Counted from the stretch's first letter, positions 11,628 to 23,879 are shown. The stretch is DNA of 64,000 nt from Beaufortia kweichowensis (GCA_019155185.1 CM032811.1:2720287-2784286), one strand, 5' to 3'. The notes: generated from the letters alone by a model not told the origin. Translations and numbers: made by a program.

Positions 11628-11795
11628 GATAAACCATGGTTAACCATGTTTTTATTATAGTAAAATTGCAGTACAGTATATGTTTTTGTATAACCACCAT
11701 TTTATTATAAATACTATGGTTATAATATAAATGTAATAATTAATATGAATACCAACTGAGATTACTATAGCAACCATAGTTAAACCATGGTTCAT
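11628..11795. mobile_element. MITE-like palindrome built on AAACCATGGTT
   Basis: Begins TAAACCATGGTTAACCATG and ends TAGTTAAACCATGGTTCATG. These are inverted copies around an AT-rich centre, typical of short fish MITEs. Confidence 0.5.
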
Positions 11796-11814
11796 GTTTT
11801 TAAGGAACACAAAC

Positions 11815-12833
11815 TACACTCTAAAAAATAAAACATTGGTTCAACAAAAAAAAATATGTTAACGTTTTCCACTAGAATTTTTAACTTAAGCCAATGGGGA
11901 GAATTACATTAATTCAAAGCAATATTTTGAGTTGATCCAACATAATGTTTTAAGTAAGGTGAAGACGTTTTTTTGCCACAATAAAAACACATTTCTAAGT
12001 AACATGAACTTACAAATTGTCAACATGAATGCAAATATTTAAGTTGATCCAACATAATGTTTTAAATAACGTGAAGACAGAAAATCAGACAGTAATAGTC
12101 AAATGATTTAGAACCATTGATTACCGTACATTCAAGGCACTAATTTAAACATGAAATTAACAAATATTCTTTCAATCAACTTTAAAAGAGAAGATTTACA
12201 GCCATGTTCTCTAATGCAGACATCAAGTTTAAATATTAGACCAACTGTTAACAATTAGCTGCTATTGCAGCTAACCACACGTAAAAAGCAAAACCGCGTT
12301 AAGCTGCTCATATGTTTGCCACAAAACATCCCTCGGCAAATTTATTTACGCCATTTACTCCACAACCACAACACGATTTACCGCGTTCACCAACAACAAT
12401 AACACCTTTCACAAATGTCAGTATTCGGTTACAGTATCACCAACAGAATCCTGAGCGAATGTAATTCAATGTAATTAAGCAAAAAATGACTTACCATTCA
12501 CCACATTAAGTGTCAATGACTTTCAGCTGGTCACTTGTCTGGCCTTGAACATGCCGCACATGCAGGGAAACTGTGGGCCGTTTACACGTCATAAGATTGT
12601 ATTTTACATTAACAGAACTTAAAATTAAATACATTTGAGATGAACTGAAAATGTTAAGCTATGACAAGTCATGATAGTATATCTAGGCATAATTTGTGTG
12701 TCATCCAAGCTCAATAAAGTAACAATTACAAGTAAAAAGTCTAACAGCATTTCAGAACTTGATTTTTTATGTCACAACAATATATATATTTAAGTAATGA
12801 CTAAAGGTCCCCTGAATTAGTTTTTAGAGTGTA
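11815..12833. mobile_element. TIR element of about 1 kb, TA-flanked, non-coding
   Basis: The 13-bp ends are perfect inverted repeats: TACACTCTAAAAA at 11815-11827 and TTTTTAGAGTGTA at 12821-12833. If the outer TA is the target duplication, the TIR is CACTCTAAAAA. The interior has no transposase. It holds a partial internal duplication: AGTTGATCCAACATAATG starts at 11930 and at 12042. The superfamily is uncertain (Tc1/mariner-like by TA). Confidence 0.7.
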
Positions 12834-13480
12834 CTTGCAACACCCAAGCAACCATGCTAACAACAGCATTGCAACATGTTAAAACACTCAGAACACTTAA
12901 AGAACACTTTAATAATGGCTTATTTCTGTCTCCCTGGAATATTCTACTACAAAAAGGTAAAAATGAATGAAAGCAAAAATAGAACCTCGCCTGAAGTTTG
13001 AAAATAAAAATACTATATTTTGTATCAGCAATAAATGTATAAACGTCCAGTAAGTAATGCTACTTATTTGTAACATGCGAAAAGCATAAAAAATGTTATT
13101 TAAATTATAAATGTATAATTGTCTAAATGTTAAGGTTCAAGCCATAAGAATCTGTGAGCAGGGAGGTGAGGTAACATCTGCCATGTCAGAGGCATCTGCC
13201 GGAGGCCAAACCTTATCCAGCTTCCACTTCTCTCCTAGGTTCCTCCACCTCCCTCTCACTCTCTTCTACAACACCCCCCTTCACCTCTTCATTGGGAGAA
13301 AGTTTGCCAGACAGCCCTGAGGACTCTCCTCTCCTTCAGACCCCCCTACACACAAAGCTTAACACAACAGTTAATAATACATCACTGACTAAGGCCAAAC
13401 GCAGCATTTTGGTGAGGTCCTCATACGAAAAAGCATGTGCTAGATGCTAGATGTTGAAGCACTACACACACCCAAACACA
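12834..13480. other. Intergenic, no gene seen
   Basis: AT-rich left part. 13130-13330 is more balanced (possible CNE or old repeat); its 69-codon frame has no recognisable domain. Confidence 0.3.
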
Positions 13481-14040
13481 CATTTTGAAACACCTGTGGC
13501 ATTTTTTCCCACCCCTTATTATCTCTATTAGATTCTATTTAGCCCTGATTACACTGACTTGTTTCTTGTTCGTTTGCGCATTACCTCTCCTATTGTCCTC
13601 TCCTATAGTGTCAAACTGTTGTGTGTGCTTACTGACCTGGCTGTTGGATTTATTCCCTAGATTTATGTTTGTCCTGTCTTATCCTTTATGCCCCTGTGAC
13701 TTTTGGGTTTTTGTTTGTCTTTGTCTTAGTCCCTGGACCTCGAGCTGCCCACCGTCTTCCAGGTTCAGCTCTGCCGTCTTGTCACAACCTCCCTTTTCTG
13801 CCTTCTCACCTGCCTCTTTCCTGGTTCTCTACATCTCTCTCTTTCAAGTCCATGTCTGTCTGCTGCGGCTTGGACCTGCTACTCTCTAAAGCTGGGTCTG
13901 GTCTGCTGCATAATGCTTTGCCTATTTTAAACTGCGCTTTTAAAGTATTTTAAAGTACTTTGTACTGTATTTAATAAACCGATTAAATCTGTTTGTTTTT
14001 CCTGACAGTTAATGTCTCCTGACGCATTCCGAACAACAGC
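13481..14040 (+). mobile_element. Possible solo LTR
   Basis: T/C-rich plus-strand sequence with an LTR-like order: a CTATTTAGCCCTG promoter-like region, a long T-rich transcribed stretch (TTTGTTTGTCTTTGTC) and AATAAA at about 13973, followed by AACCGATTAAATCTG. The 134-codon hydrophobic frame inside is probably incidental. No clear TG...CA ends or target duplication found. Confidence 0.35.
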
Positions 14041-14154
14041 AAAGGACTGTTTATCCAGCTGTTAATCATTCACTACATAAAAGCATGGACTGCCAATGTT
14101 TTATTATTTACAAACCTACTTTAAGTGACCTCACAAGATCAGAGATGAAGAATA

Positions 14155-14310
14155 CTCCTAATTAAGATAAAAAAGTAAAAGAATTTAGGCAGAAAGAAAT
14201 ACAATGTTTTTGATGTATTCATCAATAATGAAATCAATAAAGAAATGAAGGTAAATCAATCCATTAAATGCGTATCATTATTTGATTCACTTATTTCATA
14301 ATTTAAATGT
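14155..14310. repeat. Diverged duplicated segment, copy 1 (partner 16250-16420)
   Basis: Shares an order of blocks with 16250-16420: AAGTAAAAGAATTTA, TTGATGTATTCATCAATA and ATCAATAAAGAAA, with indels. Either a local duplication or two copies of an unrecognised AT-rich repeat. Confidence 0.55.
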
Positions 14311-14329
14311 GATTTTGATCACGCAGAGA

Positions 14330-14620
14330 GAAAGAATCCTCTTAATTCGAGATAATTATCAACAAAATGATTGAGTTGAATGTTTTTTTGCCTTTTCTGA
14401 GGGCATTCCTTGACCATGTCTCTTTCCCTCAGGGTTACACAAAGAACAATATGGAGGGAATTTGTTTTGCTCCCTCTGATTGAATTAGGATTGATTTTGC
14501 TGCCATTGTGCCAGGAGACTATTGAGACTCTAGACTTCTTAAGTGTGTTTATTGGATTAACGTTTACACTCTAGTCAGCAAGACCAGCAGTTTGTTAGCC
14601 TGCCATTTACTATGAAATAA
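14330..14620. promoter_or_regulatory. Candidate conserved non-coding element
   Basis: Non-repetitive block with TAATTATC, TTGATCACG, AACAAT (SOX-like) and GATTGAATTAG sites, bordered by AT-rich repeats. Function is inferred only. Confidence 0.4.
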
Positions 14621-16249
14621 AAATCAATAGTGGTAAAACGTAATTTTATGTCTCTTCATTATTGAGGGGAATGATTGTTTCCAGCCGCATGGGATGTGAA
14701 ATGGCAGGTGGCGACAGAGCGTGTGGGACAGGAGAACATACAGCTAAATAAACCACATTGCACAAAAAAGTAATATATTTAGGGGTATCACCACTACTCC
14801 AAAAGTGGTGGTGCAAAATGTTATACATTTTAACCCCAGTATTGTGAAAAGCAAAAACTCAGGGTTCTTTAATATCTATTAAAATCAATTTCATTCAATG
14901 CTTTATGATTTACTGTATGTTCTACTCAAAACTTCTCAATTCTTATTCGTGCATCCTTGTTTTCTTATTGACATTTATGCTTGTTTGAATATATGTTTAG
15001 ATGTGACAGTGTACAGGGGAGGAAACATAATACCTGCATTAGGTTTTATGGACAAACCACTTCCGCAAAGGATACACAGTAACACTTGACGTTAAGGTTC
15101 TCTTTGTTAAGCATTTATAAAGGTCTTCATTAATAACTAATAACTAACTTGAGCAAAACCTTTGTAAACATGAATTTCAGAATTGTTGTATTTTATTATT
15201 GACTCCTTTTAGCTTTAATTCAAGTAAAATGTTTTCTCCTAAGACATTTTTCTTTTTTCTCTCTCTCTCTTTCTCTCTCTCTTACTCATAAGATCAGAGA
15301 GTTCAATTTTAAAAATGGAATTAGATCAAGCTACAAGTCAGTTTGTTCAATAGATGTCTCATAAGAGATGATATACACATAAAAATAGTGTTTCTGTAGG
15401 CTTTTCTATTGCACTCAAATGCTCTTAGGTCGAAATGCATTTTCAGTCTTATAAATACACCATTTAAAATCAGTACAATGTAGGACACGGTTCTTCTTTC
15501 CTGAGGGCTCAATAATCCAATACTGTGAGGCCTGACTGTAAGGTCTAGTGCAAGACAAGTTAACATAGTCACACAAGGACATCTGCCACATCCTTTAGCA
15601 CAACCTTTGTACGGGTTTTCATGGATGGCCAGGGGAAAATCCGGACAATGTTTAAAAAAAAAACATAGATCGTAACTCTTTTAGCAGTTTTAGCAAATAG
15701 GCAGTTGTTTAATGTCCTATGGAAACATTATTCTTAAGCAGGGTTAACAGGGTTTCTCCTTTGCATGTTCTTCTTGTATTTCTTTTTACTTTGCCTATGC
15801 TGTTCTTTGTTCCAATGCCGTGGCTCCAAACTAGTCTCTTCATCCTTGGAAAAAAGAGAGAAACAGAGAGAGGGAGAAAGGGAGTAAGTAGTTCCTGTCA
15901 TAACCACTGGTTTGGAGTCACCCCCCAATACACACATACACACACTTTTATGTGCTCAGGCAGAGGGTGCTTATCTAATGTTCAGAATTAAATTTAGTTA
16001 CCCTCAGGGGATTTGGTTAGGAGATGTCAGAAAGATAGATGGGCATCATGCTGGAATACCAATGCCAGAAATTATTTTGCATGTGCGCGCGTGTGTGTGT
16101 GCACATTATAATACCAATATAGACATGTATGTCCCCTCGTCCCAGGAGCATTATGTAAACAAGGAAATGGAAATGACATCACAGCAAGGCACTTTTACAC
16201 AGCCTATGAATCATCTTTAAACTCATATTTACTTGATTTCCACCAAGGT
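14621..16249. other. Intergenic, no gene seen
   Basis: Mixed AT-rich sequence. A CT-rich tract lies near 15258-15290 and CA/TG-rich patches near 15930 and 16090. The stretch from about 15080 (AACACTTGACGTTAAGG) resembles a common cyprinid interspersed repeat. Confidence 0.35.
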
Positions 16250-16420
16250 CGCAATTAGATAAAAAGAAATAAAGTAAAAGAATTTAAGCAAAAAGCAAAA
16301 CAATAACATTTTTATTGATGTATTCATCAATATTGACATCAATAAAGAAAATTAAAGTAAATAAATCTAATAAATGGGTATAATTATTTGAGTAACTGAT
16401 TAGACATATTTCAAATGTCT
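16250..16420. repeat. Diverged duplicated segment, copy 2 (partner 14155-14310)
   Basis: See copy 1. Contains TTGATGTATTCATCAATA and ATCAATAAAGAAA in the same order about 2.1 kb downstream. Confidence 0.55.
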
Positions 16421-17585
16421 TTTTGTGGTATTTGAATCACTTTTGGATATTAGATATAAATATTATTTATTTACTTATAATTTTGCAGTATTAAGTAGAA
16501 ATATAGAAAATGAAGTTTTCTGTACTGTGTTTTAAAAATTGCATTAAACTGTAACTGTATTAAAGCAGTAACTAAACAATACATCTCTTCAACTCTAACC
16601 TGTGATTAAAATAACAGCTGAGAAATAGCAAAATGATTGTCTTTCTAAATGGTTATATACAGTAGCTTAGAATTTAACTTAAATATTAATATTTTTCTCC
16701 CGGATACACACACACATCTGTGTCTGTGTGCTAGGAGGGTTCTCAGGAGAGTCTGGTGCCCGAAGTTCTGGCTGGTCGTACCTGTCCTGAAGAGCTGCTC
16801 TGTGCCCTCAGGCTACTGCTTAGCAATTCACTTCTGACTACAAATCCACAGCCTCTGCCCTTTATATTGTGTCTGTTTCAAAGACAGTGTGCTGTAATGA
16901 ATTTACAGACCTTGGGATGCTCTGTTTGATATACTTCAGACAAGATGAACAGAAAAGACAGGCTCTCCTTTTTATTTATTTTTCTTTCTACCTCTTTCAT
17001 TCTCTTCTCTAGCTCATTTAATTTGTCTACTTACCTGTGCCTCACATACCACTGCGTCATTAAAAATTAATTGTTAATGTTATTTCTGTCAGATGGAGTT
17101 ATCAATGGCTGAGACAATAAGACAATTATAATAGAAAGACACTGAAATTTTAAATGGAAGAACAAGAAAGACCATACCAAACCATACTAAATCATATATC
17201 TGTCTTTCATATTAAAAGAATTGTTCACGATAAAAATGAATATATCATATATCCAATCATTTACTCCCTTACTCTCATCTTTACTAGGTTTTTTTCATCT
17301 GAACTCATTCATTTAACAAAATATCTTGTTGCTGTGCTACAGCCCCCCACAACGCAATTCTTTCTACAGAAAAAATTGTATAATAGTATAAGTTCTCTAT
17401 TCTCTATAAAAAATGGATATTTATGTATTTCTAAGACCTGCAGTGAAGCTGTAAAGCGAGGCATTGGAGTCAAATGCTTTTGATATCTTTTTTGGACATA
17501 TGTTCTTAAACAGTGACTAGAAAGCTATCGATGTATTACAATGTATTATTATTATTATTATTATTTATTTTTTTTTTAACAACAA
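16421..17585. other. Intergenic; possible CNE at 16860-17110; (ATT)n near 17547
   Basis: AT-rich. The 16860-17110 block is non-repetitive with AAATTAATTGTTAATG and TGTCAGATGG motifs. No gene supported. Confidence 0.35.
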
Positions 17586-17604
17586 CAACAATAGTGATAA
17601 TAAA

Positions 17605-18165
17605 TATAGTTGCAAGCAGCAATTACAGGGTCAAGCCCATCAGTGGTGCAAATGAAAATATATGAAGAGATTTAAAAAGCAGTAATAAAACAGAATTAAA
17701 ACACAATAATATTGCTTATAACTTTTGACCAGTAGTTGTGCTGTCACCCTATTACAACAAGGTGATCAAGATGTGCTTGTGATGCCACATACTAAGTTTC
17801 GTGTCAAAACACAAAAGTTTTACGAAGATACAGCCCCATGTCCTTTTAGCATGCTGACATTTGAATGTGTTGATGGATTATATGAGAACCATTTGATCAA
17901 TCAATGGTTTTGTCAGGTTTATCTCTAAAAATTACAAATGTGGTATCAAACAAATCAGCATGAGCCAACAAAGCAAAATATGTAAATTAATTGGCAAAAT
18001 GTTAACTCTACAGTGTAAATTTACAGTACCTTTCAGAGCATGGCCCCAATAAACCATGTCTAGTTTCATAGCAATATGTATTTTCGTTCTTAAAACATTG
18101 CATTTTTGGAAAAAATTCAAAATGTCCAACGCCAAAAATGGCCAAACATTAGGTATTGTTCGACT
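17605..18165 (-). repeat. Interspersed repeat of unassigned class
   Basis: Starts TTGCAAGCAGCAATTACAGG followed by a GGTCAAGC block that recurs widely in cyprinid genomes to my recollection. The interior is non-coding, and class and orientation are not determined from this single copy. Confidence 0.35.
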
Positions 18166-18419
18166 GGACATCCGTGGTGGACTGGATATCTAGGATGGAG
18201 ACCAGAAACTGAGTGAGGGGATGGTGCTTATGTATGGCTGTGACGGTCATTGGTAATAAGACGCAGGTGAACCTGGTCAGTGTTCTGCTGATTGCGTTGT
18301 GTGGTTGATGAGCACAGTGGGGCTGTGACAGAACCCCCTCTCCACGACCTGCTCATGACGGCTGCAAACCTCAATGTCGCAGTGGATGGACAAGACCGCG
18401 TGGTGCTGGACACTGGGCA

Positions 18420-18965
18420 TAAGATGCATGGAACTCGGAGAGAAGATTAGGATCTAGGATGTCATCTCTCAAATCCCGGAACACCTCCTTTATGCATCCT
18501 TGAAATATAGGGGGCATTGTCTGTAGGGCATAACCATATACTCATGGTGGCCTGTTGAGGTTACAAAAGCTATCTTCCACTCATCCCCCTTATGTTTTAG
18601 GATAAGGTTATACACACTTTTGAGATCATACTTGGCGGGCTCCTCAAAGTTGTTCCAGGGCAGCTGGGACAAGAGGAAGGGGGTAACGGTACTTTATGGT
18701 GATCTGGTGCCCAGTAATCTATGCAGGGCCGCAAGCCTCTGTCCTTCTTGGCAATTAAAAATATGTATATTTTCCTTTTGCTATTATTGTGGGAGAAACA
18801 CCCCTTACCCCACCTCAAGATCTCGCTAGTCCATGAAACGATAGGTTTATGATAAGCGAGCCATGGATGCCCAAGGACTATCCTAGTGGTGGAATTCTTC
18901 AGAACCAACAAGTGAATGTCCTCAGTCTGGAGCAGACTGACCTTGAGTTGGAGTGGACCCACATA
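18420..18965 (-). pseudogene. Ty3/gypsy pol remnant: protease end and reverse-transcriptase start
   Basis: Minus-strand frames show a protease-like IVLGHPWLAYH block, then FLIAKKDRGLRPCIDY (RT motif region) and, in another frame, KYDLKSVYNLI plus KGDEWKIAFVTSTGHHEYMV. Linker and catalytic-core sequence between and after them is missing and frames are broken. Adjacent DNA at 18180-18420 may be leader or LTR of the same copy. A scrap, not a functional element. Confidence 0.8.
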
Positions 18966-19109
18966 ATGACAGACTCTTCCTCAACTAATGGGACCACCAG
19001 TGATGGAGCTTATGTTGTACTTCACATCATTTACTTTCTTCTTAAATGCCAGCAGTTTGAAGTTATAGCTGCATTCAGTTACACTTTGCCTAATATTAAC
19101 ATATTGTAA

Positions 19110-19605
19110 AACTTCAACTCATCATTGTACACTGTATAACAGAGAAGCTTGGCCTTCTCTGTCTATTAGGAGACAAAATGCACTGGTATTTAATCATTTA
19201 TAAAGCCATCTTGGGGATGTTGCCATCATATCTCTGTTGTCCTGTACAATGGAAAAATGTTGAGAAATTGTTGAGAAATTGTCTCTGTTCCTTTTGTTAG
19301 AACTGAACTGGATAAGAAGGCTTTTATTCCATCTGACTGGAATCTTCTTTAATCGAAATTAAAATTACAAAATGTGCTGTCTTTGGATCATTTTAAAACA
19401 GTTATTCGGCAAATGGAAGATGACTCAATGATATGTGATCGTTTAAGTGTTGTTTTAAGTGTTCTTAGTTTTGTTTGTCTTGTGTAAATTTGTGATGAAA
19501 CTGCCAATTTTTACCATGACACTCCTGTAAAAGAGACTTTCAATCTTAGAGTCTTTTCTGGTTAAATAAAGGCTTAAAAAGGCTAAATAAAAAATAAAAT
19601 CTTTG
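19110..19605 (+). mobile_element. LINE 3' end, decayed
   Basis: The plus strand carries broken blocks resembling the end of a fish non-LTR ORF2 (KSHLGDVAIISL-like, then a KKAFI/W-N-LQ-like region), a short 3' UTR and a terminal GGTTAAATAAAGGCTTAAAAAGGCTAAATAAA-type tail, which is typical of LINE 3' ends. The clade is not certain. Confidence 0.5.
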
Positions 19606-20402
19606 TTACATTTCCAAGACATTTCCATGTCATATAGCAATATTTCTAAAACACAATATAGCCTATAAGTTAATAGTTTTCACTTATTTTAAAAAAGTTA
19701 TCTGTACTGTAAGTTGCAAGGAAAAAGATAGACCAAGGTGGGCAAATACACCTAATGTTTATTAACACAAATAATGTCTGACAAAAAGAAATAAACAATA
19801 TCCAAACTGTGTAAAATAAAAACATATTAACAACAGAAGTTGTTATGCCACCCCAACATAGTTTAAACAATGGATGTGCTACGGTTTTAGGAAACAGTCA
19901 TGGCTAGCAAGTTCTCTAACAATGCATCTTACTATGGTGGTTAAACAGCAAGCTTTGTCGTTGTTCTGAAATTCACCCCTGTTCTATGAATGTACTCAAA
20001 CACTACAGGGAATATTTATTATACAGCATCTTGTTCCTTATGACATGTAGGATTAGGCTCAGATTAATTAAGGACAGACAGCAATTTCTCCCATTAGCTT
20101 TTATCTGAAGCTTTCTTTCTTGTTTCTTTTAAATACCACAAAGCTGCATCTCCAGGTATCTCTGTCAATGTTTTCAATCACACACATACACAGAACAGGA
20201 CAGTGATGTATGGGTGTGTAAATATAAAACCTTCACTTCCTGCCTGGGGTTGGTTGGTTCCATTATGGCAAGTGGTGGGGAAACCTAATCGTACTAAGCA
20301 ACAGACCTCTCATCAGTCACTGCATAAGGTCTCAATAATATTCTTCTCTTTCCTTTTCCCTTTCTCTCTCTGTGGCACAGAAATGCAGATAAATAGTCTC
20401 AT

Positions 20403-20405
<3 letters not shown>
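19606..20405. other. Intergenic; possible CNE at 20020-20120
   Basis: AT-rich, no gene. A short balanced block contains GATTAGGCTCAGATTAATTA. Confidence 0.3.

Positions 20406-20481
<76 letters not shown>
20406..20481. repeat. (TA)n microsatellite
   Basis: About 37 TA units. The IYIYIY frame over it is an artefact. Confidence 0.98.
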
Positions 20482-20484
<3 letters not shown>

Positions 20485-20631
20485 TTATTTTTTTCATGTG
20501 ATAAACTAAATGTGACATTTGTGGCTTTTAATCTGTTGGCTTTAAAGCCTTCAAGTAATCCTCAGTTCTGGGGAGCATCAACACTTTCTGCACTCTCTAT
20601 TTTTTGCAGAGTTTCCAAAGATCTTTTACCT

Positions 20632-20705
20632 TTCTAAAGATTCTTGAAATTAGAATTTTAGTGGCGGTATTAGTCTTAAAATTAGCACAACAATCTAACC
20701 AAACA
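20632..20705 (+). repeat. Repeat shared with 49344-49415
   Basis: TTCTAAAGATTCTTGAAATT, then AGTCTT and ACAACAATCTA in the same order in both places; an interspersed repeat of unknown class. Confidence 0.55.
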
Positions 20706-21844
20706 TGCACAAAAACGTATAACTGTCGATTGTTTCTAGTAAAATCTTGCTCAAAATGAGTTAATATTTAATGATCAAAGAAAGAGATTTTGAACAGGGG
20801 TGCATCGGGTAATCTCAGGCAAAACTATGGGTGTTCCAGAAAGGGAACAAAATATCAAAAATGAAAAGTGGATCCCCTTGCAAAAATAATCAGCTCAAAC
20901 AGGCCTTCGTCAGGGTGTTGACGTCCGGGTGTTGACGGTGCCTGGATGTGGATTCTTTGTATTTTTTCAAGGGGACCCTCTTTTTATTTTTAAGTTAATA
21001 TTTACTTGCCAAGGCTAAAAAAGAACACAACTCTTAAATTAAAATGTATAGTCTCTCTATAATGTATTTTATAAGACAATATATGTATCAATCACAACAA
21101 AAACAAGACATCTTTTCTAGAAATAAGCGTTTTCTACTTTTTCTACAGATTTTTGCAGTGTATATAATACACACATGTGTGCAGTATTCTGTAGTTTTGG
21201 TAATCTTGTAATGAGATCAGGGTATACTGAATGCCCCCTCCTAAATATCTGTATCACTTTATGTTACATGACTGACATAAACTAAAGCTATTGGGCATTT
21301 AATGAAGTAGACAAGCAATCTGATATATGTCTCACACAAACATTCTGCTTTGCCTTGTCCTTGTCAATCCCTTTTATAAGGTCGGACTATATTTTGCTAA
21401 ATTTCACTTATGCTGAGAAAATAGGCCGTGGCTACTCTGAACCTTAAGACTCTGAAACTTAAGACTGTGATTGGGTTAATGGGTTTGTGGGTTATAATGG
21501 TTTCCTTTGAAAACTACAACACCGTAAAGGCAGGCATACACTGTGGGCATACGTCCAAATTTAAGCCGATTTCTGAGTTGGATAACTCTTTTTTGAGCAG
21601 GCCGAATTTATCCTTTACGTATGGCCGCTCCTGACCGACAGTTGGGAGGTCGGATGAATTTCTGACATGTCAGAAATATTGGTATCACACTGTTGAAGCA
21701 ATGCTACGAACCAATCAACAATCGGACGACACAGTGAGAGCACATAAATCGCTTTGGATTTAATTTGCATAGAATTTACTCATGTGTGAGTTGGTATTTC
21801 ACAAGAACTTCGCTGAAATTGCACAGTATATGCTCGTCTAAAGA
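20706..21844. other. Intergenic with probable old repeats
   Basis: 20780-20990 and 21515-21740 have the look of decayed interspersed repeats. The latter has a GGCAGGCATACACTGTG start and internal inverted pieces such as TTTCTGACATGTCAGAAA. No gene. Confidence 0.35.
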
Positions 21845-22562
21845 GAACAGACACTTTATTAGGTACAGTACATCTGAACTAAACTTCTTGCATTTAGACA
21901 ATAGATCTGCTCAAGCATCAAAATGAGGAAATCTTAAAGCAGATGGTCAACAGCAGCAGCAGACCTTATAGGTGTCATTCTTGTCAGCTAAGAGCAGGAA
22001 AATAAGGCTCCAGTAAGGGCCCTTTATAATTAGCAATTGCAGATTGGAAAACCTGTTCCTGGGTTTTATATAGTAGGGTCAGAATTAGGCAAAGACGACA
22101 TAAAAACATGGATCCATAATGCCTTGTATCAATTCTTCAGGCTGGTGGTGACACACATTGTGCTCCTTAATGCTAACTGAGAATGGCTTAAACACCACAG
22201 CCTACCAGAGTATTGTTGCTGATCATCCCTATATGTCACTATATATTTTAATGGCTACTTCCAGCCATAGGATACTTCATGTCACAAATCTTAGGTCATC
22301 TAAACTTGTTCCTTAAACATGACAATGAGTTTACCAGAGTTGTGGGATGTGGTGGAATGAGACATGTGCATTGTGGATGTACAGTCAACAAATCTGTGCT
22401 AACTATTATTATGCAGCGCTAAATGTTATTATGTGGACCAAAATCTCTGAGCAATGTTTCCAGCACCTTGATCAATCTATGTTATGAAAAATTAAAGCAG
22501 TTCTGAAGGCACAAAGGGGTCCAGTCTGGTGCTATCTACAGTAATAAAGTGGCTTGTGAGTG
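21845..22562 (+). mobile_element. Tc1/mariner-like transposon remnant
   Basis: The ends are inverted: CACTTTATTAGGTACAG near 21853 and ACAGTAATAAAGTGG near 22539. Broken plus-strand frames give a Tc1-type DGYFQ-like block near 22250, LWDVVE near 22345 and an IWTKISEQCFQHL / IKAVLK end near 22430-22510. The stretch between the block around the second acidic residue and LWDVVE is deleted, so the transposase is dead. Confidence 0.75.
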
Positions 22563-23135
22563 TATATATATTTTCAGATGACCCAGTCCAGCCTGAACTG
22601 TCTGTGATTATCCGAGTTCCCATTTTAGCCTTGACCTTGTGTGAGCTCAGAGTGTTTCCCAGTCAGCAGAATGCTTTATCTCTGAAAGCAACAATCAATA
22701 TGGATAATTAATGATGCCTGCTGCAATGATAGCCTCAGCAGTCATTATACTGCATTAATCCATACAGTCAGCATGGGGTCAAGGCCAGTCACTGCCACTC
22801 ACCTGAGGGTGGAGCGCAAATTAAAATCATATCCATGACAGGCTCAACTGTCGGCCACGTTCTGATGCATTTACCCCCGTCACACTTTAATTAAGGCCTG
22901 GCCAATGCCCCTGCAACAACCCCATGTTTAATATACAACATTAACACGGCCGAGCAAAGCCTGACATGACTAGTAATCTAAGAGGTTTCATAGCTCCGCT
23001 GTTGCTATTTTTTATTCAGGGAAACATAAATTATCAGTAATGCCAATTCACTTTTTCGAGCAGTCATAAAAAAATGCAATTCAGCAGCTAGAATGTAAAT
23101 TGAATGCGGACAAAAGCGGTAGCTGCAGAATATCA
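22563..23135. promoter_or_regulatory. Candidate conserved non-coding element
   Basis: About 550 bp of complex sequence with TAATCC (22756), TTAATTAA (22887-22894), AAATTAAAATC and many TAAT cores; no repeat or coding signal. One of the most CNE-like blocks on this side. Enhancer role for shox2 is inferred from location. Confidence 0.5.
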
Positions 23136-23211
23136 GAAACATTAGTTAGGACAGTTTGCAGTCAACAACAACTAAAACCATAATGAAACAGCTTCAAAGA
23201 CCTAAACCCAA

Positions 23212-23633
23212 GATGCTTACTGTAAACCTGATGAGTGTCATACATCTTTAAATACATTTTCATTTATGCATTTTGCTGACAATTTGATCTAAAACAACGT
23301 ACAGTGCATTCTGAATGTACATTTATTAGTATATGTATTTCCTGGAATTGAACCAATGACCTTTTGCATTGACCATGATGTTGTCTGCCTGTGGAAATTA
23401 AATAATTCTTATTGTGTTGGATGCTCACTTTAAGCCTGATGAGTGTCATACATCTTTAAATACATTTTCATTTATGCATTTGGCAGACAATTTTACCCAA
23501 AACAACATACGGTGCATTCTGAATGTACATTTATCAGCATGTGTGTTCCTTGGAATTGAACCCATGACCTTTTGCATTGACCATGACCATGATGTTGTTT
23601 GCCTGTGGAAATTAAATGATTCTTATTGTGTTT
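23212..23633. repeat. Tandem duplication of a 208-bp unit containing an old tRNA-SINE piece
   Basis: Unit 1 is 23212-23419 and unit 2 is 23420-23633; they are near-identical apart from a 6-bp CCATGA expansion in unit 2 and scattered changes. Each contains CATTTATGCATTTKGCWGAC (an L2-type tail) and a B-box remnant GGAATTGAACC on the minus strand, linking it to the SINE at 30.67 kb. Confidence 0.8.
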
Positions 23634-23635
23634 AG

Positions 23636-23879
23636 TAACAAGCTAAATATACATTTATGTACATTAGATACATTATTTACTTATATAAATTTGGACAGTC
23701 TACTAGTTCATTTGTGGAGACTTTTCCTGTTGTAAGTCCCACCTTACAAAAAAATGAGCCAACCATCAGTCGTTGAAGATTTAGGAGGAGGGGATCTGTG
23801 CTCAGGTTGTAGATCTTTTGTATAATGTACAGTATGTGCAGTAGCTGGAGCAACCTGAAAACAAAGTGTTTTTGCATTT
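23636..23879. other. Short intergenic stretch, nothing recognised
   Basis: AT-rich, no motif. Confidence 0.3.

Noticed and set aside
13485..13889. 134-codon hydrophobic plus-strand frame, possibly a membrane protein
   Set aside because: Sits in T/C-rich LTR-like sequence, has no known domain, and overlaps an equally open second frame; hydrophobicity follows from T-rich codons.
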